Position numbers and translations under genes: made by a program
Source of the DNA: Lentimicrobiaceae bacterium
Lineage (GTDB): Bacteria > Bacteroidota > Bacteroidia > Bacteroidales > F082
NCBI GenBank assembly: GCA_015061365.1
Contig: SUWS01000013.1
Span: forward strand, 1-53,011
Reading direction: 5' to 3'
DNA length: 53,011 nucleotides
The notes under the pieces: model-generated
Told to the model about the DNA's origin: nothing
Databases searched by the model: none
What the model saw: only the letters and a program-made list of their open reading frames with translations
Part shown: one piece after another, positions 44,392-52,985 of the stretch
Position numbering within the stretch: position 1 is the stretch's first letter
Layout: every line of letters starts with the position of its first letter

Positions 44392-46173
44392 ATGAAGAAA
44401 CTGATTCATAAATCGGATCTTGTCAAAGTCATCGGTAAAGACAATGTGTTTACACGTGCTCTCGCATCCGTGGCGATGGGCGTGCTCGGCGTCAATAAAA
44501 TCAATAGATTGTATTCACCGTCAGCGCATCTGAGCGACTATCCTTTCACCGAACACATGTTGGATGTTTACGGAATAACATACGACAAGAACGAGACGGA
44601 GATGAATGTCATTCCTAAAGAAGGTCCATTCATCATCGTCAGTAACCATCCTTTCGGAGCTATAGAAGGTATTATACTTTATAACGCCATCGCTCGTATC
44701 CGTCCGGATTTCAAGGTGATGGCTAACTTTATCTTATCGTATATCCCTAACCTTAAAGATGTTTTCATCCCCGTGAATCCTTTCGCCGATAACCCGGAAT
44801 GGGGTAGCAGCATAGGCGGTATAAAGACGGCGATGTACCATATATCGCAAGGCAACGGACTCGGCATCTTCCCAGCTGGCGAGGTGTCGAGATATTATGG
44901 CGATACCCGACGACCTGTAGACTTAGATTGGGCTGTGACTATCGCTAAGTTGGTGAAGAAAAGCGCGGTGCCTGTGATACCGGTTTATTTCGACGGCATG
45001 AACTCCAAGAGATTCTACCGCCTCGCGAAGATACATTCCATGCTCGGAACAGCAATGCTGCTCAACGAACTGTATAACAAACGCGACAGCCATATCACTT
45101 TTAAGATAGGTAAGCCTATCCTGCCTTCCGAACTCGAGGCTTACGACGACTATAAGAAGATGGCGGCTTATCTGCGTGCACGTTCTTACGCTCTTGAGGC
45201 TAACATTCAGAATGAGGAGAAGAAGAAAAACGTATCTAAACTTGAACAGCTACCTCCGCCTCTGAAGTCGAATATGTTGCTCAGCGAATTGAATAAAATC
45301 AGAAAGAAATCTTTTCTGTTCTCTGCTGCGCAATATGAATGCTTCTTCGCCGATTACGACGACATACCTAATCTGATGTATGAACTCGGACGCCGTCGTG
45401 AAGAGGCTTTCAGGGCGATAGGCGAGGGCAGTGGCAAAAAGATAGATACCGATGTTTATGACACATACTATAAACATCTGATATTATGGGATAAGGAAGA
45501 GAACCGCCTCGTGGGTGGCTACCGACTCGGAATTGGTAAAGACATCGTCGAACATAAAGGCATCGAAGGTTTCTACACCAACTCACTGTTCGAATTCAAA
45601 TCGCAGTTTAAAGACGTGTTAGCGGAGTCTATCGAACTCGGACGTTCCTTTGTTACTATAGATTATCAGAAAGATATGCTGCCTCTCATGCTCCTCCTTA
45701 AAGGCTTGATGATAGTGGCTTACAGATATAAGGACGTCAAGAATTTTATCGGACCTGTCAGCATTAGCAATTGGTATCCTATATTCTATAAGAGCCTGAT
45801 GGTGCATTATATCTCCAAAGAATTTCCAAGTCCATACGCCGGGTTGGTAATGGCTCGCACTCCTTTTGCAGCCAACTTCCTGAGAACGGATCCTAATGTC
45901 TTGTTAGAAAATAACATTTCCTCTGTGGAGAAATTCGACCGTTATATGATGAAACTGAGTAACGGCGATTATCGCTTGCCTACTCTCTTCAAGAAATATC
46001 TTAAGATGCAGTCTAAGTTCTTATGCTTCAATATCGACCCTGATTTCAACGATACTTTGGACGGTCTCTTGCTGCTGACGTTTAACAACATTCCGGAATC
46101 TGAGTTGTTGATGCTTATGAGAGACAGCAGCGATGAAGAGAAGGAAATGATAAAGAAAAGGTTTTACAATTAA
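44392..46173 (+). CDS. Fused lysophospholipid-type acyltransferase and GNAT acyltransferase
   Basis: A 593-residue bifunctional-looking enzyme. Residues about 50-275 are a PlsC-like acyltransferase with the motif SNHPFGAIEG (His86, Glu92) and the second block IFPAGEVSRY. Residues about 310-500 are a hemolysin-type GNAT domain (LVGGYRLGIG, AESIELGRSFV). The same pairing occurs in OlsF, which makes ornithine lipids by N- and O-acylation. Bacteroides makes glycine lipids with two separate enzymes of these kinds. An aminolipid synthase is therefore the best guess. It lies in a unit of membrane-stress genes. The stop codon TAA is the first word of a family C repeat. Confidence 0.8.
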   Translation: MKKLIHKSDLVKVIGKDNVFTRALASVAMGVLGVNKINRLYSPSAHLSDYPFTEHMLDVYGITYDKNETEMNVIPKEGPFIIVSNHPFGAIEGIILYNAIARIRPDFKVMANFILSYIPNLKDVFIPVNPFADNPEWGSSIGGIKTAMYHISQGNGLGIFPAGEVSRYYGDTRRPVDLDWAVTIAKLVKKSAVPVIPVYFDGMNSKRFYRLAKIHSMLGTAMLLNELYNKRDSHITFKIGKPILPSELEAYDDYKKMAAYLRARSYALEANIQNEEKKKNVSKLEQLPPPLKSNMLLSELNKIRKKSFLFSAAQYECFFADYDDIPNLMYELGRRREEAFRAIGEGSGKKIDTDVYDTYYKHLILWDKEENRLVGGYRLGIGKDIVEHKGIEGFYTNSLFEFKSQFKDVLAESIELGRSFVTIDYQKDMLPLMLLLKGLMIVAYRYKDVKNFIGPVSISNWYPIFYKSLMVHYISKEFPSPYAGLVMARTPFAANFLRTDPNVLLENNISSVEKFDRYMMKLSNGDYRLPTLFKKYLKMQSKFLCFNIDPDFNDTLDGLLLLTFNNIPESELLMLMRDSSDEEKEMIKKRFYN

Positions 46174-46210
46174 CAATTAACAATTAACAATTGACAATTA
46201 ACAGTTGAAG
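46163..46210. repeat. Family C array at acyltransferase stop codon
   Basis: Six AACAATT/GACAATT units start inside the last codons of the acyltransferase gene. The in-frame TTG at 46205 before the second PspC gene is also part of the array and is not a likely start. Confidence 0.85.
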
Positions 46211-46237
46211 GTTATAGTTTTAAATACATTGAATATT

Positions 46238-46663
46238 ATGGCAAACAACAGATTTTATCGTGATTCAAAAAACAAGGTCCTTGGCGGTGTGTGCTCGGGA
46301 TTGGCTAATTATTTTAACTTAGATGTAGCTTTGTTGAGAGTGCTTTTCGTGGTAGCTCTTCTTTTCGCGAGTTTCGGTTTCTGGCTTTACATCATTCTAT
46401 GGGTCGTAATACCTATTGACGGACAACAGACGGAAACGGAACAGAAGTCGGAGTCTGTATCGGAAGTGGTGCCGGCTACTGCAACAAAATCAACGTCTCT
46501 TATCGCAGGCATCGCTGTCATGCTTATAGGTGTAATATTTCTTATCAATAACTTCATCCCGATTTCTTGGGTGTGGAAACTCTGGCCTCTTATCCTCGTC
46601 GCGATTGGTGTCGTGATGATTGTTAACGCAAGTAAGAAAGGAGACGGCAATGAGCAAGAATGA
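46238..46663 (+). CDS. PspC-domain protein with second membrane domain
   Basis: A 141-residue membrane protein starting at the ATG at 46238 (MANNRFYRDSKNKVLGGVCS). Residues 1-62 are a PspC domain. After a Thr/Ser/Glu-rich linker, two further hydrophobic segments (SLIAGIAVMLIGVIFLINNF and KLWPLILVAIGVVMIV) match the LiaI/LiaF-type membrane pair (DUF5668). The next gene begins inside its 3' end with an overlap of 14 bases. Confidence 0.87.
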   Translation: MANNRFYRDSKNKVLGGVCSGLANYFNLDVALLRVLFVVALLFASFGFWLYIILWVVIPIDGQQTETEQKSESVSEVVPATATKSTSLIAGIAVMLIGVIFLINNFIPISWVWKLWPLILVAIGVVMIVNASKKGDGNEQE

Positions 46664-47588
46664 CAATAATAATAAGAATGACAACGGCGTCGTCAGTGGA
46701 ATAATACTCATTGTAATAGGATTTGTAGCCTTGATGGTGACTTTCTTCGACGTGGAGATAGTTTGGTCGGAATTAGCTAAGCTATGGCCTGTCTTCATAA
46801 TAATATTCGGAATATCGATATTGCCTCTCAATAAATTACTGAAAGCTATTTTAGTGATAATCTCGATTATCATTTCATTATTCCTTTATTATAATGGTGT
46901 GAAAGATGATGATGCATTCAAGGATGTACATACTTACAACTCCGTGACTGATGATGTCGACGTACAGGAATTTTCCGAGTCATACAGAAATAATATCTCG
47001 GAGGCTGATGTGGAAATCGACTATGGCGCAGGAACATTATTTCTTAACCCGCCGGTAAACGACCTCGTCAAGGCTTCTAACGCAAGCAACTATATCGTCC
47101 AGGACTTCACGGTGAAAAATCAGGATAACAAGGCTGACATCATCTTCGACCTTATGAAAGATAATATAAGCGTAAGTGGTAAAGATGCCATTTCTAAGAA
47201 TCTTTTCAATTTAGCATTAAATGATAAACCTGTTTACGACTTCGAAATTAATGTCGGGGCGGTAGATATGAACTTCGACTTCAGCGATTATAAAGTCTCT
47301 AACCTTGAACTTAACGGAGGAGCCTGCGATATCGATATGAAATTCGGAGACCTTCACGATTTTACAGAAGTTACTGTAAATACGGGTGTCTCTGATATTA
47401 AAATAGGAGTGCCGACAAATTCCGCCTGCCGTGTGGAATGTGAGTCGGTGCTGAGCAGCAAAAAACTCGATGGTTTCAACAAGAAATCTTCAGGCGTTTA
47501 TGAGACTCCAAACTATTCTTCAGCTAATAATGTCATAAATATAGAAATAGCTGGAGCAATATCAGATTTTGAAATCTACAGATATTGA
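46650..47588 (+). CDS. LiaF-like membrane protein with toast-rack domain
   Basis: A 312-residue protein. After a polar start (MSKNDNNNKNDNG) come two to three membrane helices to about residue 85. A C-terminal beta-solenoid like the LiaF/DUF4097 toast-rack fold follows, with repeated short strands and Asp/Asn turns (VEIDYGAGTLFLN, FEINVGAVDMNFD, LELNGGACDIDMK). LiaF proteins sense or signal cell-envelope stress. The ATG at 46650 has a rare clear AAGGAG ribosome-binding site a few bases upstream, inside the preceding gene. Confidence 0.82.
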   Translation: MSKNDNNNKNDNGVVSGIILIVIGFVALMVTFFDVEIVWSELAKLWPVFIIIFGISILPLNKLLKAILVIISIIISLFLYYNGVKDDDAFKDVHTYNSVTDDVDVQEFSESYRNNISEADVEIDYGAGTLFLNPPVNDLVKASNASNYIVQDFTVKNQDNKADIIFDLMKDNISVSGKDAISKNLFNLALNDKPVYDFEINVGAVDMNFDFSDYKVSNLELNGGACDIDMKFGDLHDFTEVTVNTGVSDIKIGVPTNSACRVECESVLSSKKLDGFNKKSSGVYETPNYSSANNVINIEIAGAISDFEIYRY

Positions 47589-47700
47589 CAGTTAACAATT
47601 GACAATTAACAGTTAACAATTATTGTAGAACTTTTAAGATAGATGGTTGTTATCATAATGCTGACGACTGATGTCTGGCAGCTGATAACAGATAGCTAAT
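47585..47700. repeat. Repeats between LiaF-like gene and cbpA
   Basis: Family C words (47585-47625) begin at the stop codon of the LiaF-like gene. Words like AGCTGAT, AACAGAT and AGCTAAT follow at 47675-47700 before the cbpA ATG. No promoter was recognised. Confidence 0.6.
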
Positions 47701-47706
47701 AAAACT

Positions 47707-48621
47707 ATGGATTATAAAGATTATTATAAGGTTTTAGGTGTGGAGCGTTCTGCTTCGCAAGACGAGATCAAGAAGGCTTACCGTAAGTTGGCTGTGAAAT
47801 ATCATCCCGACAAGAATCCTGATGACAAGGTAGCGGAAGAGAAGTTCAAAGAGATTTCGGAAGCTTATCAGGTTTTGGGTAATGCGGATACCCGTAAAAA
47901 ATATGACGAGCTTGGCGCGAACTGGAAACAGTATGAGAACTCTGGTTTCAGCGGCTTTGGCGGAGGCGGACAAGGCTTCAACGCGAGCGGATTCTCCGAC
48001 TTTTTCGATATGTTCTTCGGCGGACAGGGCGGAGCCGGATTCGACATCAGAGACTTCATGGGTGGTATGGGCGGCGGCCGTCGCTCGACACGTCCCGCTA
48101 AGGGCAGCGACCTCAACGCTACGATAAATATGACTTTGTTAGAGGCTTATCAAGGTTCACAACGTATGATAGATCTCGGCGGCAACACAATAAAAATCAC
48201 CATCAAACCCGGTGTCCGCGACGGTCAGGTGCTGCGTATCAAAGGTAAAGGCAATCCCGGACGTAACGGCGGCGACAACGGCGACCTCCTGATAAAAGTG
48301 TCGATAACAAACGACCACGTCTACCAACGCGACGGCGACGACCTCATACGTAACATCAACGTCGATGTATATACCGCGATACTCGGTGGAAAGATAACCG
48401 TCACCACTCTTAAAGGCGATGTTAACGTCCCGATAAAACCGCAGACGCAGAATAACAGTACATTACGACTTAAAGGTATGGGAATGCCTCATTACGACAA
48501 AGAAGGCGCAGGCGCATTATTGCTGAAGGTACAGCTGCTGCTGCCAGAACACTTCTCGCAAAAAGAATTGGAACTCATCAAAGAAGCGAGAGAACTGAAA
48601 TCTGAAAATCTGAAAATCTGA
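47707..48621 (+). CDS. CbpA-type DnaJ co-chaperone
   Basis: A 304-residue J-domain protein that stimulates DnaK. The J domain is residues 1-70 with HPD at 33-35. A Gly/Phe-rich region (about 80-125) and two C-terminal substrate-binding beta domains follow ([40 protein letters not shown]). There is no Cys-rich zinc region, which sets it apart from DnaJ proper. The last codons, ELKSENLKI, and the stop are formed by family B octamers. Confidence 0.92.
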   Translation: MDYKDYYKVLGVERSASQDEIKKAYRKLAVKYHPDKNPDDKVAEEKFKEISEAYQVLGNADTRKKYDELGANWKQYENSGFSGFGGGGQGFNASGFSDFFDMFFGGQGGAGFDIRDFMGGMGGGRRSTRPAKGSDLNATINMTLLEAYQGSQRMIDLGGNTIKITIKPGVRDGQVLRIKGKGNPGRNGGDNGDLLIKVSITNDHVYQRDGDDLIRNINVDVYTAILGGKITVTTLKGDVNVPIKPQTQNNSTLRLKGMGMPHYDKEGAGALLLKVQLLLPEHFSQKELELIKEARELKSENLKI

Positions 48622-48645
48622 GAATCTGAGAATCTGAGAACTTGT
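48598..48645. repeat. Family B array at the cbpA stop codon
   Basis: About six CTGAAAAT/CTGAGAAT octamers start inside the cbpA coding region and run toward the convergent pcm gene. Confidence 0.85.
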
Positions 48646-48657
48646 GTTGTGGTTCTC

Positions 48658-49311
48658 TTAATCGTCGCCGAGGTTTTTGAGCATCGGCACGAAGCGGAAG
48701 TCGCCGTAGGTCTCACGTTTCATGGTGCCGTCTTCTTGTTTGGTAAGTCGCAGCATAGTCTGATGGTCGTCGTGTTCACATAAAGGTATCACCATGATGC
48801 CGCCAACTTTAAGCTGGTCGATGAGAGCTTGAGGTATCTCCGGTGCTGCCGCTGTTATCAATATCCTGTCGAATGGTCCGTAAGTGGGGAGCCCTTTATT
48901 GCCGTCGGCGAGGAAAGTCTTTATGAAATAAGGAAATTCGGCGAGGAAAGCCTTTGTCTTAGTGTACAACTTTCTCTGACGTTCGATGCTGAACACCTTA
49001 GCACCCATCTCGGCGAGGACGCATGCCTGATAACCTGATCCCGTGCCTATCTCGAGAACCTTCATGTTTCTCTTTATCTCTAACAAACTTGTCTGAAAAG
49101 CCACTGTGAAAGGTTGCGATATCGTCTGTCCCGAGCCGATGGGAAAGGCTTTGTCTTGGTATGCGAAGTCGAGAAATGAAGAATCCAAGAAGACATGACG
49201 CGGCACGTTGTTGATGGCGTTGAGTACGTTCTCATCTTTAATGCCTTTGTTTCTAAGATCTTCCACCATATTTTTACGCATCCCCTTATGTCTGTAACTG
49301 TCTTCTTGCAT
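48658..49311 (-). CDS. pcm: Protein-L-isoaspartate O-methyltransferase
   Basis: This enzyme repairs isoaspartyl residues by methylation with S-adenosylmethionine. The 217 residues show the Pcm pattern: IGSGQTISQPFTVAFQT in the substrate loop, then the methyltransferase motif VLEIGTGSGYQACVLAEMGA and motif II DRILITAAAPEIPQAL. The ATG at 49311 fits the predicted transcript start near 49334. It is convergent with cbpA and divergent from the dehydrogenase gene. Confidence 0.95.
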   Translation of the reverse strand: MQEDSYRHKGMRKNMVEDLRNKGIKDENVLNAINNVPRHVFLDSSFLDFAYQDKAFPIGSGQTISQPFTVAFQTSLLEIKRNMKVLEIGTGSGYQACVLAEMGAKVFSIERQRKLYTKTKAFLAEFPYFIKTFLADGNKGLPTYGPFDRILITAAAPEIPQALIDQLKVGGIMVIPLCEHDDHQTMLRLTKQEDGTMKRETYGDFRFVPMLKNLGDD

Positions 49312-49339
49312 TGCTTTTTTTTATTGAAATTTCCTTTTA

Positions 49340-49347
49340 CAAAATTA
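49340..49347 (-). promoter_or_regulatory. -7 element of pcm
   Basis: The minus strand reads TAATTTTG, with a predicted leader of about 23 nt. It lies only 11 bp from the -7 element of the divergent gene. Confidence 0.55.
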
Positions 49348-49358
49348 CGAAAAAACCT

Positions 49359-49366
49359 TATATTTG
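49359..49366 (+). promoter_or_regulatory. -7 element of the dehydrogenase gene
   Basis: TATATTTG, with a start near 49373, 19 nt before the ATG at 49392. It excludes the earlier in-frame start at 49311. Confidence 0.6.
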
Positions 49367-49391
49367 CGGAAAATTATTCAAGAAATCCTTT

Positions 49392-50387
49392 ATGTTGAAG
49401 ATAGGAGTTTTGGGTGCAGGTCACCTTGGAAAAATACATATCAACTGCATCAAGCAGATAGCCGTTTATGACTTGGTGGGATTTTACGACCAAGATGAAA
49501 ATACAGCGAAGAAAGTCTCTGAAGATTTAGATATAAGATGTTATTCTTCAATAGAAGAACTCGTCGATTTGGTAGATGTCGTCGACATTGTCACGCCAAC
49601 TATCTCTCATTTTGAGTGTGCTTCATTAGCGTTGAAGAGAGGTAAGCACGTGTTCATAGAGAAACCTGTCGTCGCCACTGTCGATGAAGCCAATCGTCTC
49701 ATCGCCATAGCTGATGAGTCGGGTTGTAAGGTCCAGGTAGGTCATGTGGAGCGTTTCAATCCTGCATATATAGCGGCACGTCCTTACATCGACGCTCCCG
49801 TGTTTGTGGAGGCTCATCGTCTCGCGCTTTTCAACCCTCGAGGCACCGACGTCCCTGTAGTTCTCGACCTCATGGTTCACGACATCGATATAATATTGGA
49901 CGTGATAAAGTCGCCTATCAAGAATGTCAGCGTCAGCGGCGTCTCTATCGTAAGCCCGACACCCGACATCACCAACGCACGCATCGAATTTGAAAACGGC
50001 TCGGTGGCTAACCTCACCGCGAGTCGCCTCTCACTGAAAAATATGCGCCGCCATCGTATGTTCCAAAAAGACGCATATATCACCGTCGACTTCTTGGAGA
50101 AGAAAACCGAGATAGTGAGAATCAATGACGTGGAAGGCGAGATGAACCCATTGGCGATGACCATAGACCTCGCCGACGGAAGAAGCAAACAGATAAGTAT
50201 CGAACAGCCGGAAGTGCGACCTATAAACGCGATACTGACAGAATTGGAGAGTTTCCATAATGCGATAACCGACAATACAGAACCGCCTGTCACAATTTAC
50301 GACGGCGTTCAGGCATTGAAAGTCTGTTATATGATTCTTGAAGAGATAGAAAAAAATCAGCGGATAGTTCAAAATAATCTGAAGTAA
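49392..50387 (+). CDS. Gfo/Idh/MocA-family oxidoreductase
   Basis: An NAD(P)-dependent sugar dehydrogenase of 331 residues. The Rossmann start IGVLGAGHLGKIH, the EKP motif in VFIEKPV and the family block VGHVERFNPAYI are clear. The C-terminal half is the alpha/beta substrate domain (VLDLMVHDIDIIL). The promoter fixes the start at 49392. The genes that follow (lipoprotein, sugar-phosphate transferase) suggest action on a nucleotide sugar for a surface glycan or lipid A, but the substrate is not shown by the sequence. Confidence 0.88.
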   Translation: MLKIGVLGAGHLGKIHINCIKQIAVYDLVGFYDQDENTAKKVSEDLDIRCYSSIEELVDLVDVVDIVTPTISHFECASLALKRGKHVFIEKPVVATVDEANRLIAIADESGCKVQVGHVERFNPAYIAARPYIDAPVFVEAHRLALFNPRGTDVPVVLDLMVHDIDIILDVIKSPIKNVSVSGVSIVSPTPDITNARIEFENGSVANLTASRLSLKNMRRHRMFQKDAYITVDFLEKKTEIVRINDVEGEMNPLAMTIDLADGRSKQISIEQPEVRPINAILTELESFHNAITDNTEPPVTIYDGVQALKVCYMILEEIEKNQRIVQNNLK

Positions 50388-50431
50388 GCAATAATTCATC
50401 TGTTGTCACGTTCACATAATAAATTTTGATT

Positions 50432-51349
50432 ATGAAAATATCTAACCTTTTGCCTTTCCTTGTCGCCTCATTCGTGGCGATGTTCTCGTTCTCATCATGC
50501 AATAGATTTGAAGGAAGTCAGGAAATTCCTGCATACATACACGTGGATGCCTTTTCGTTGACGACGAACTACGAATTCGAGGGATCTGCATCTCATAATA
50601 TCACCGACGTCTGGCTATATATCGACGGAAACCTTCAAGGATGTTACGAACTCCCGGCTACGATCCCAGTGCTCGAAAGAGGTAAACACGATATAATCCT
50701 CTATCCAGGTGTCAAACTTAACGGAATAAGCCAGACGAGAGTCATATACCCGTTCTATAAACCTTACTCCGTAGAGGACTTCGAACTTGAGGAAAAAAGA
50801 GTAGATACGATGTGTCCTTCAATAACGTATTATTCCCCTGACGAGAGTACGATAGAGTTTGAGTTCATCGAGGATTTCGAACGACAGGTCATGCTTGAAA
50901 ATGCAGCTAACAGCGATACTACGATAATAAGAACGGAACGCGACTCTCCTGAAAATTGGAACGATGAATTCAATAATTCACATTATTCTGGTTATGTGTG
51001 GCTTGGCATTACTGACAGCAACGATACAATAGACTATTTCTGCATACTATCTGATGAATATCATGACTTGCCTGATCAAGGTAATAGCATCATCTTGGAA
51101 ATGGATTATAAATGTAACGAGATATTTCAGGTAGGACTAAGAGCTAAAATCAGTGGTGAGGAGATATTTCCTCTGTATAACGTGAATCCTTCTCCAGATA
51201 AGTGGAACAAGATATATCTCAACTTAGGACCTCGTATCACCGACACTCCCGAAGCGTCGTGGTTTAAGTTCTATATTTCTGGCAGCACAGACCCTGGCAA
51301 AGAAGCAGAATATTATTTTGATAACATAAAACTCATTTATCGTGACTAA
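50432..51349 (+). CDS. Lipoprotein of unknown function
   Basis: A 305-residue lipoprotein with signal MKISNLLPFLVASFVAMFSF and lipobox ending at Cys23 (FSSC). The rest looks all-beta: a first domain (about 25-130) ends in a Pro/Tyr-rich stretch, and a second (about 160-305) resembles a carbohydrate-binding jelly roll (WYKFYISGS-type strands, final YYFDNIKLIY). No family is recognised. The ATG at 50432 is used rather than the TTG at 50426. Its stop overlaps the GTG start of the sugar transferase by eight bases, so the two are probably coupled. Confidence 0.72.
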   Translation: MKISNLLPFLVASFVAMFSFSSCNRFEGSQEIPAYIHVDAFSLTTNYEFEGSASHNITDVWLYIDGNLQGCYELPATIPVLERGKHDIILYPGVKLNGISQTRVIYPFYKPYSVEDFELEEKRVDTMCPSITYYSPDESTIEFEFIEDFERQVMLENAANSDTTIIRTERDSPENWNDEFNNSHYSGYVWLGITDSNDTIDYFCILSDEYHDLPDQGNSIILEMDYKCNEIFQVGLRAKISGEEIFPLYNVNPSPDKWNKIYLNLGPRITDTPEASWFKFYISGSTDPGKEAEYYFDNIKLIYRD

Positions 51350-52769
51350 GAAAAATAACAAGAAAAAACAGACATTCAAATATGTCTTCTTAGATTGGTT
51401 GTGCGCCCTGATAGCATGGACCTTGTTCTTCTTGTTCAGAAAATATAACGAGGATCCGTATTTCTTGGAACATTATCAACTTATATTTCACGATATAAAT
51501 TTCATTATCGGCATCACTTGTGTGCCTATATTCTGGTTGCTGCTGTACACGATTTCCGGATATTACAATAATGTGTTCAGCAAATCGCGACTAAAGGAGT
51601 TGGGACAGACCTTCTTCGTTGTTCTTCTCGGTGTCGTGATCTTGTTCTTCGTGACAATTATCGACGATGTGATTTATTCTTATAAGTCGTATTACGTCTC
51701 CTTCGCCATGCTCTTCGGCTTGCAGTTTACTCTTACATATATAGTACGTCTTATAATCACGACACGGACGGCAAGAAAGATACACAGGAAAGAGATTGGA
51801 TTCAATACTCTCATCGTGGGTAGTAACGGTAATGCCTGCGCCATTTATGAAGAGATGGAGAATCAGATGTACTCTTCAGGTAATATTATCGTGGGTTTCG
51901 TCAACGTATTCGATAAAAAAGAATATAAGGTGGAGAAATATATTCCTCACTTGGGTTTCTATAAAGATGCCGCTAAGATTATCAAGGAATATGATATAGA
52001 AGAAGTCATCATCGCTATAGAAAGGTCGGAGATTGAGACCATCGATAAGATTCTCGTTATCTTGGAAAGTCTCGACGTGGTGGTTAAGATTATCCCTATC
52101 ATGCAAGACATCCTTTTCGGCACAGTGAAGCAAGAAGCTATATGGCATGCTCCTCTCATCAGAGTCACTCCGGAATTGATGCCTGTGTGGCAGCAAGTTA
52201 CTAAACGAATCTTCGACATCGTGGCATCTCTCATGGTAATAATAATTTTCTCACCTTTATATATATTCACTGCCATAATGGTGAAACTGTCGTCGCCCGG
52301 ACCTATATTCTACAAACAAGAACGTATCGGTAAACATGGAAAGCCGTTCAATATGTTAAAGTTCAGAAGTATGTATGTCGACGCTGAGAGCATGGGTCCT
52401 CAGTTGTCTAAAGATAACGACCCTCGCATCACACCATGGGGACGTTTCATGCGTAAGACACGCCTCGACGAGATACCTCAATTCTTTACTGTCTTGGGCG
52501 GTAAGATGTCGATTGTGGGTTATCGCCCCGAACGTCAGTTCTACATCGACCAGATAGTGCAAAGAGCTCCTCACTATATCATGCTTCTTAAGATAAAACC
52601 TGGTATCACCAGCTGGGGAGAGGTGAAGTTCGGCTACGCGTCAAATGTCGATGAGATGATCGAAAGATTGAGATACGACATCCTTTATATAGAAAATATG
52701 AATCTCGCTCTCGACATCAAAATACTTATCTATACAGTCTTGATAGTAGTCCAGGGAAGAGGAAAGTGA
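51342..52769 (+). CDS. Polyprenyl-phosphate sugar-1-phosphate transferase (WcaJ/WbaP type)
   Basis: This membrane enzyme starts a glycan by placing a sugar-1-phosphate on undecaprenyl phosphate. In the 475 residues there are four N-terminal membrane helices (to about 135), a CoA-binding-like Rossmann domain (about 150-260), and one more helix. The catalytic domain follows with KRIFDIVASL, SPGPIFYKQERIGKHGKPF, FRSMYVDAE and RKTRLDEIPQFF...IVGYRPER. The start is GTG at 51342; no in-frame ATG exists before the first helices. UppS from the same window makes its lipid carrier. Confidence 0.93.
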   Translation: MTKKNNKKKQTFKYVFLDWLCALIAWTLFFLFRKYNEDPYFLEHYQLIFHDINFIIGITCVPIFWLLLYTISGYYNNVFSKSRLKELGQTFFVVLLGVVILFFVTIIDDVIYSYKSYYVSFAMLFGLQFTLTYIVRLIITTRTARKIHRKEIGFNTLIVGSNGNACAIYEEMENQMYSSGNIIVGFVNVFDKKEYKVEKYIPHLGFYKDAAKIIKEYDIEEVIIAIERSEIETIDKILVILESLDVVVKIIPIMQDILFGTVKQEAIWHAPLIRVTPELMPVWQQVTKRIFDIVASLMVIIIFSPLYIFTAIMVKLSSPGPIFYKQERIGKHGKPFNMLKFRSMYVDAESMGPQLSKDNDPRITPWGRFMRKTRLDEIPQFFTVLGGKMSIVGYRPERQFYIDQIVQRAPHYIMLLKIKPGITSWGEVKFGYASNVDEMIERLRYDILYIENMNLALDIKILIYTVLIVVQGRGK

Positions 52770-52778
52770 TGGGTTTTT

Positions 52779-52856
52779 AATTCATAATGCATAATGCATA
52801 ATTCATAATTATTTTGATTATGCATTATGAATTGTGAATTATGAATTGCAAAGACG
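52779..52856. repeat. Inverted family F array after sugar transferase
   Basis: Arms 52779-52795 and 52817-52833 are a perfect 17-bp inverted repeat of AATTCAT/AATGCAT words, with more copies on both sides. It may act as a terminator, but the T run is absent. Confidence 0.8.
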
Positions 52857-52907
52857 CACCAATTACATATTGTTAATTTTCAGTGGTGTAATATGTCACG
52901 TCTCTCG

Positions 52908-52948
52908 TATATTTGCAGTCACAAAAATAAATAAAAAAAATAACTTTG
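52908..52948 (+). promoter_or_regulatory. Two -7 elements before the last gene
   Basis: TATATTTG at 52908-52915 and TAACTTTG at 52941-52948 both match TAnnTTTG. The second would give a leader of about 30 nt. Confidence 0.5.
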
Positions 52949-52985
52949 CAAATATAAAAATAGTTCGAGAAAGAAGGGAAAAAGT

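Noticed and set aside
46205-46237. TTG start for the second PspC protein
   Set aside because: The TTG lies in a family C repeat, and the ATG at 46238 starts exactly where PspC homology begins.
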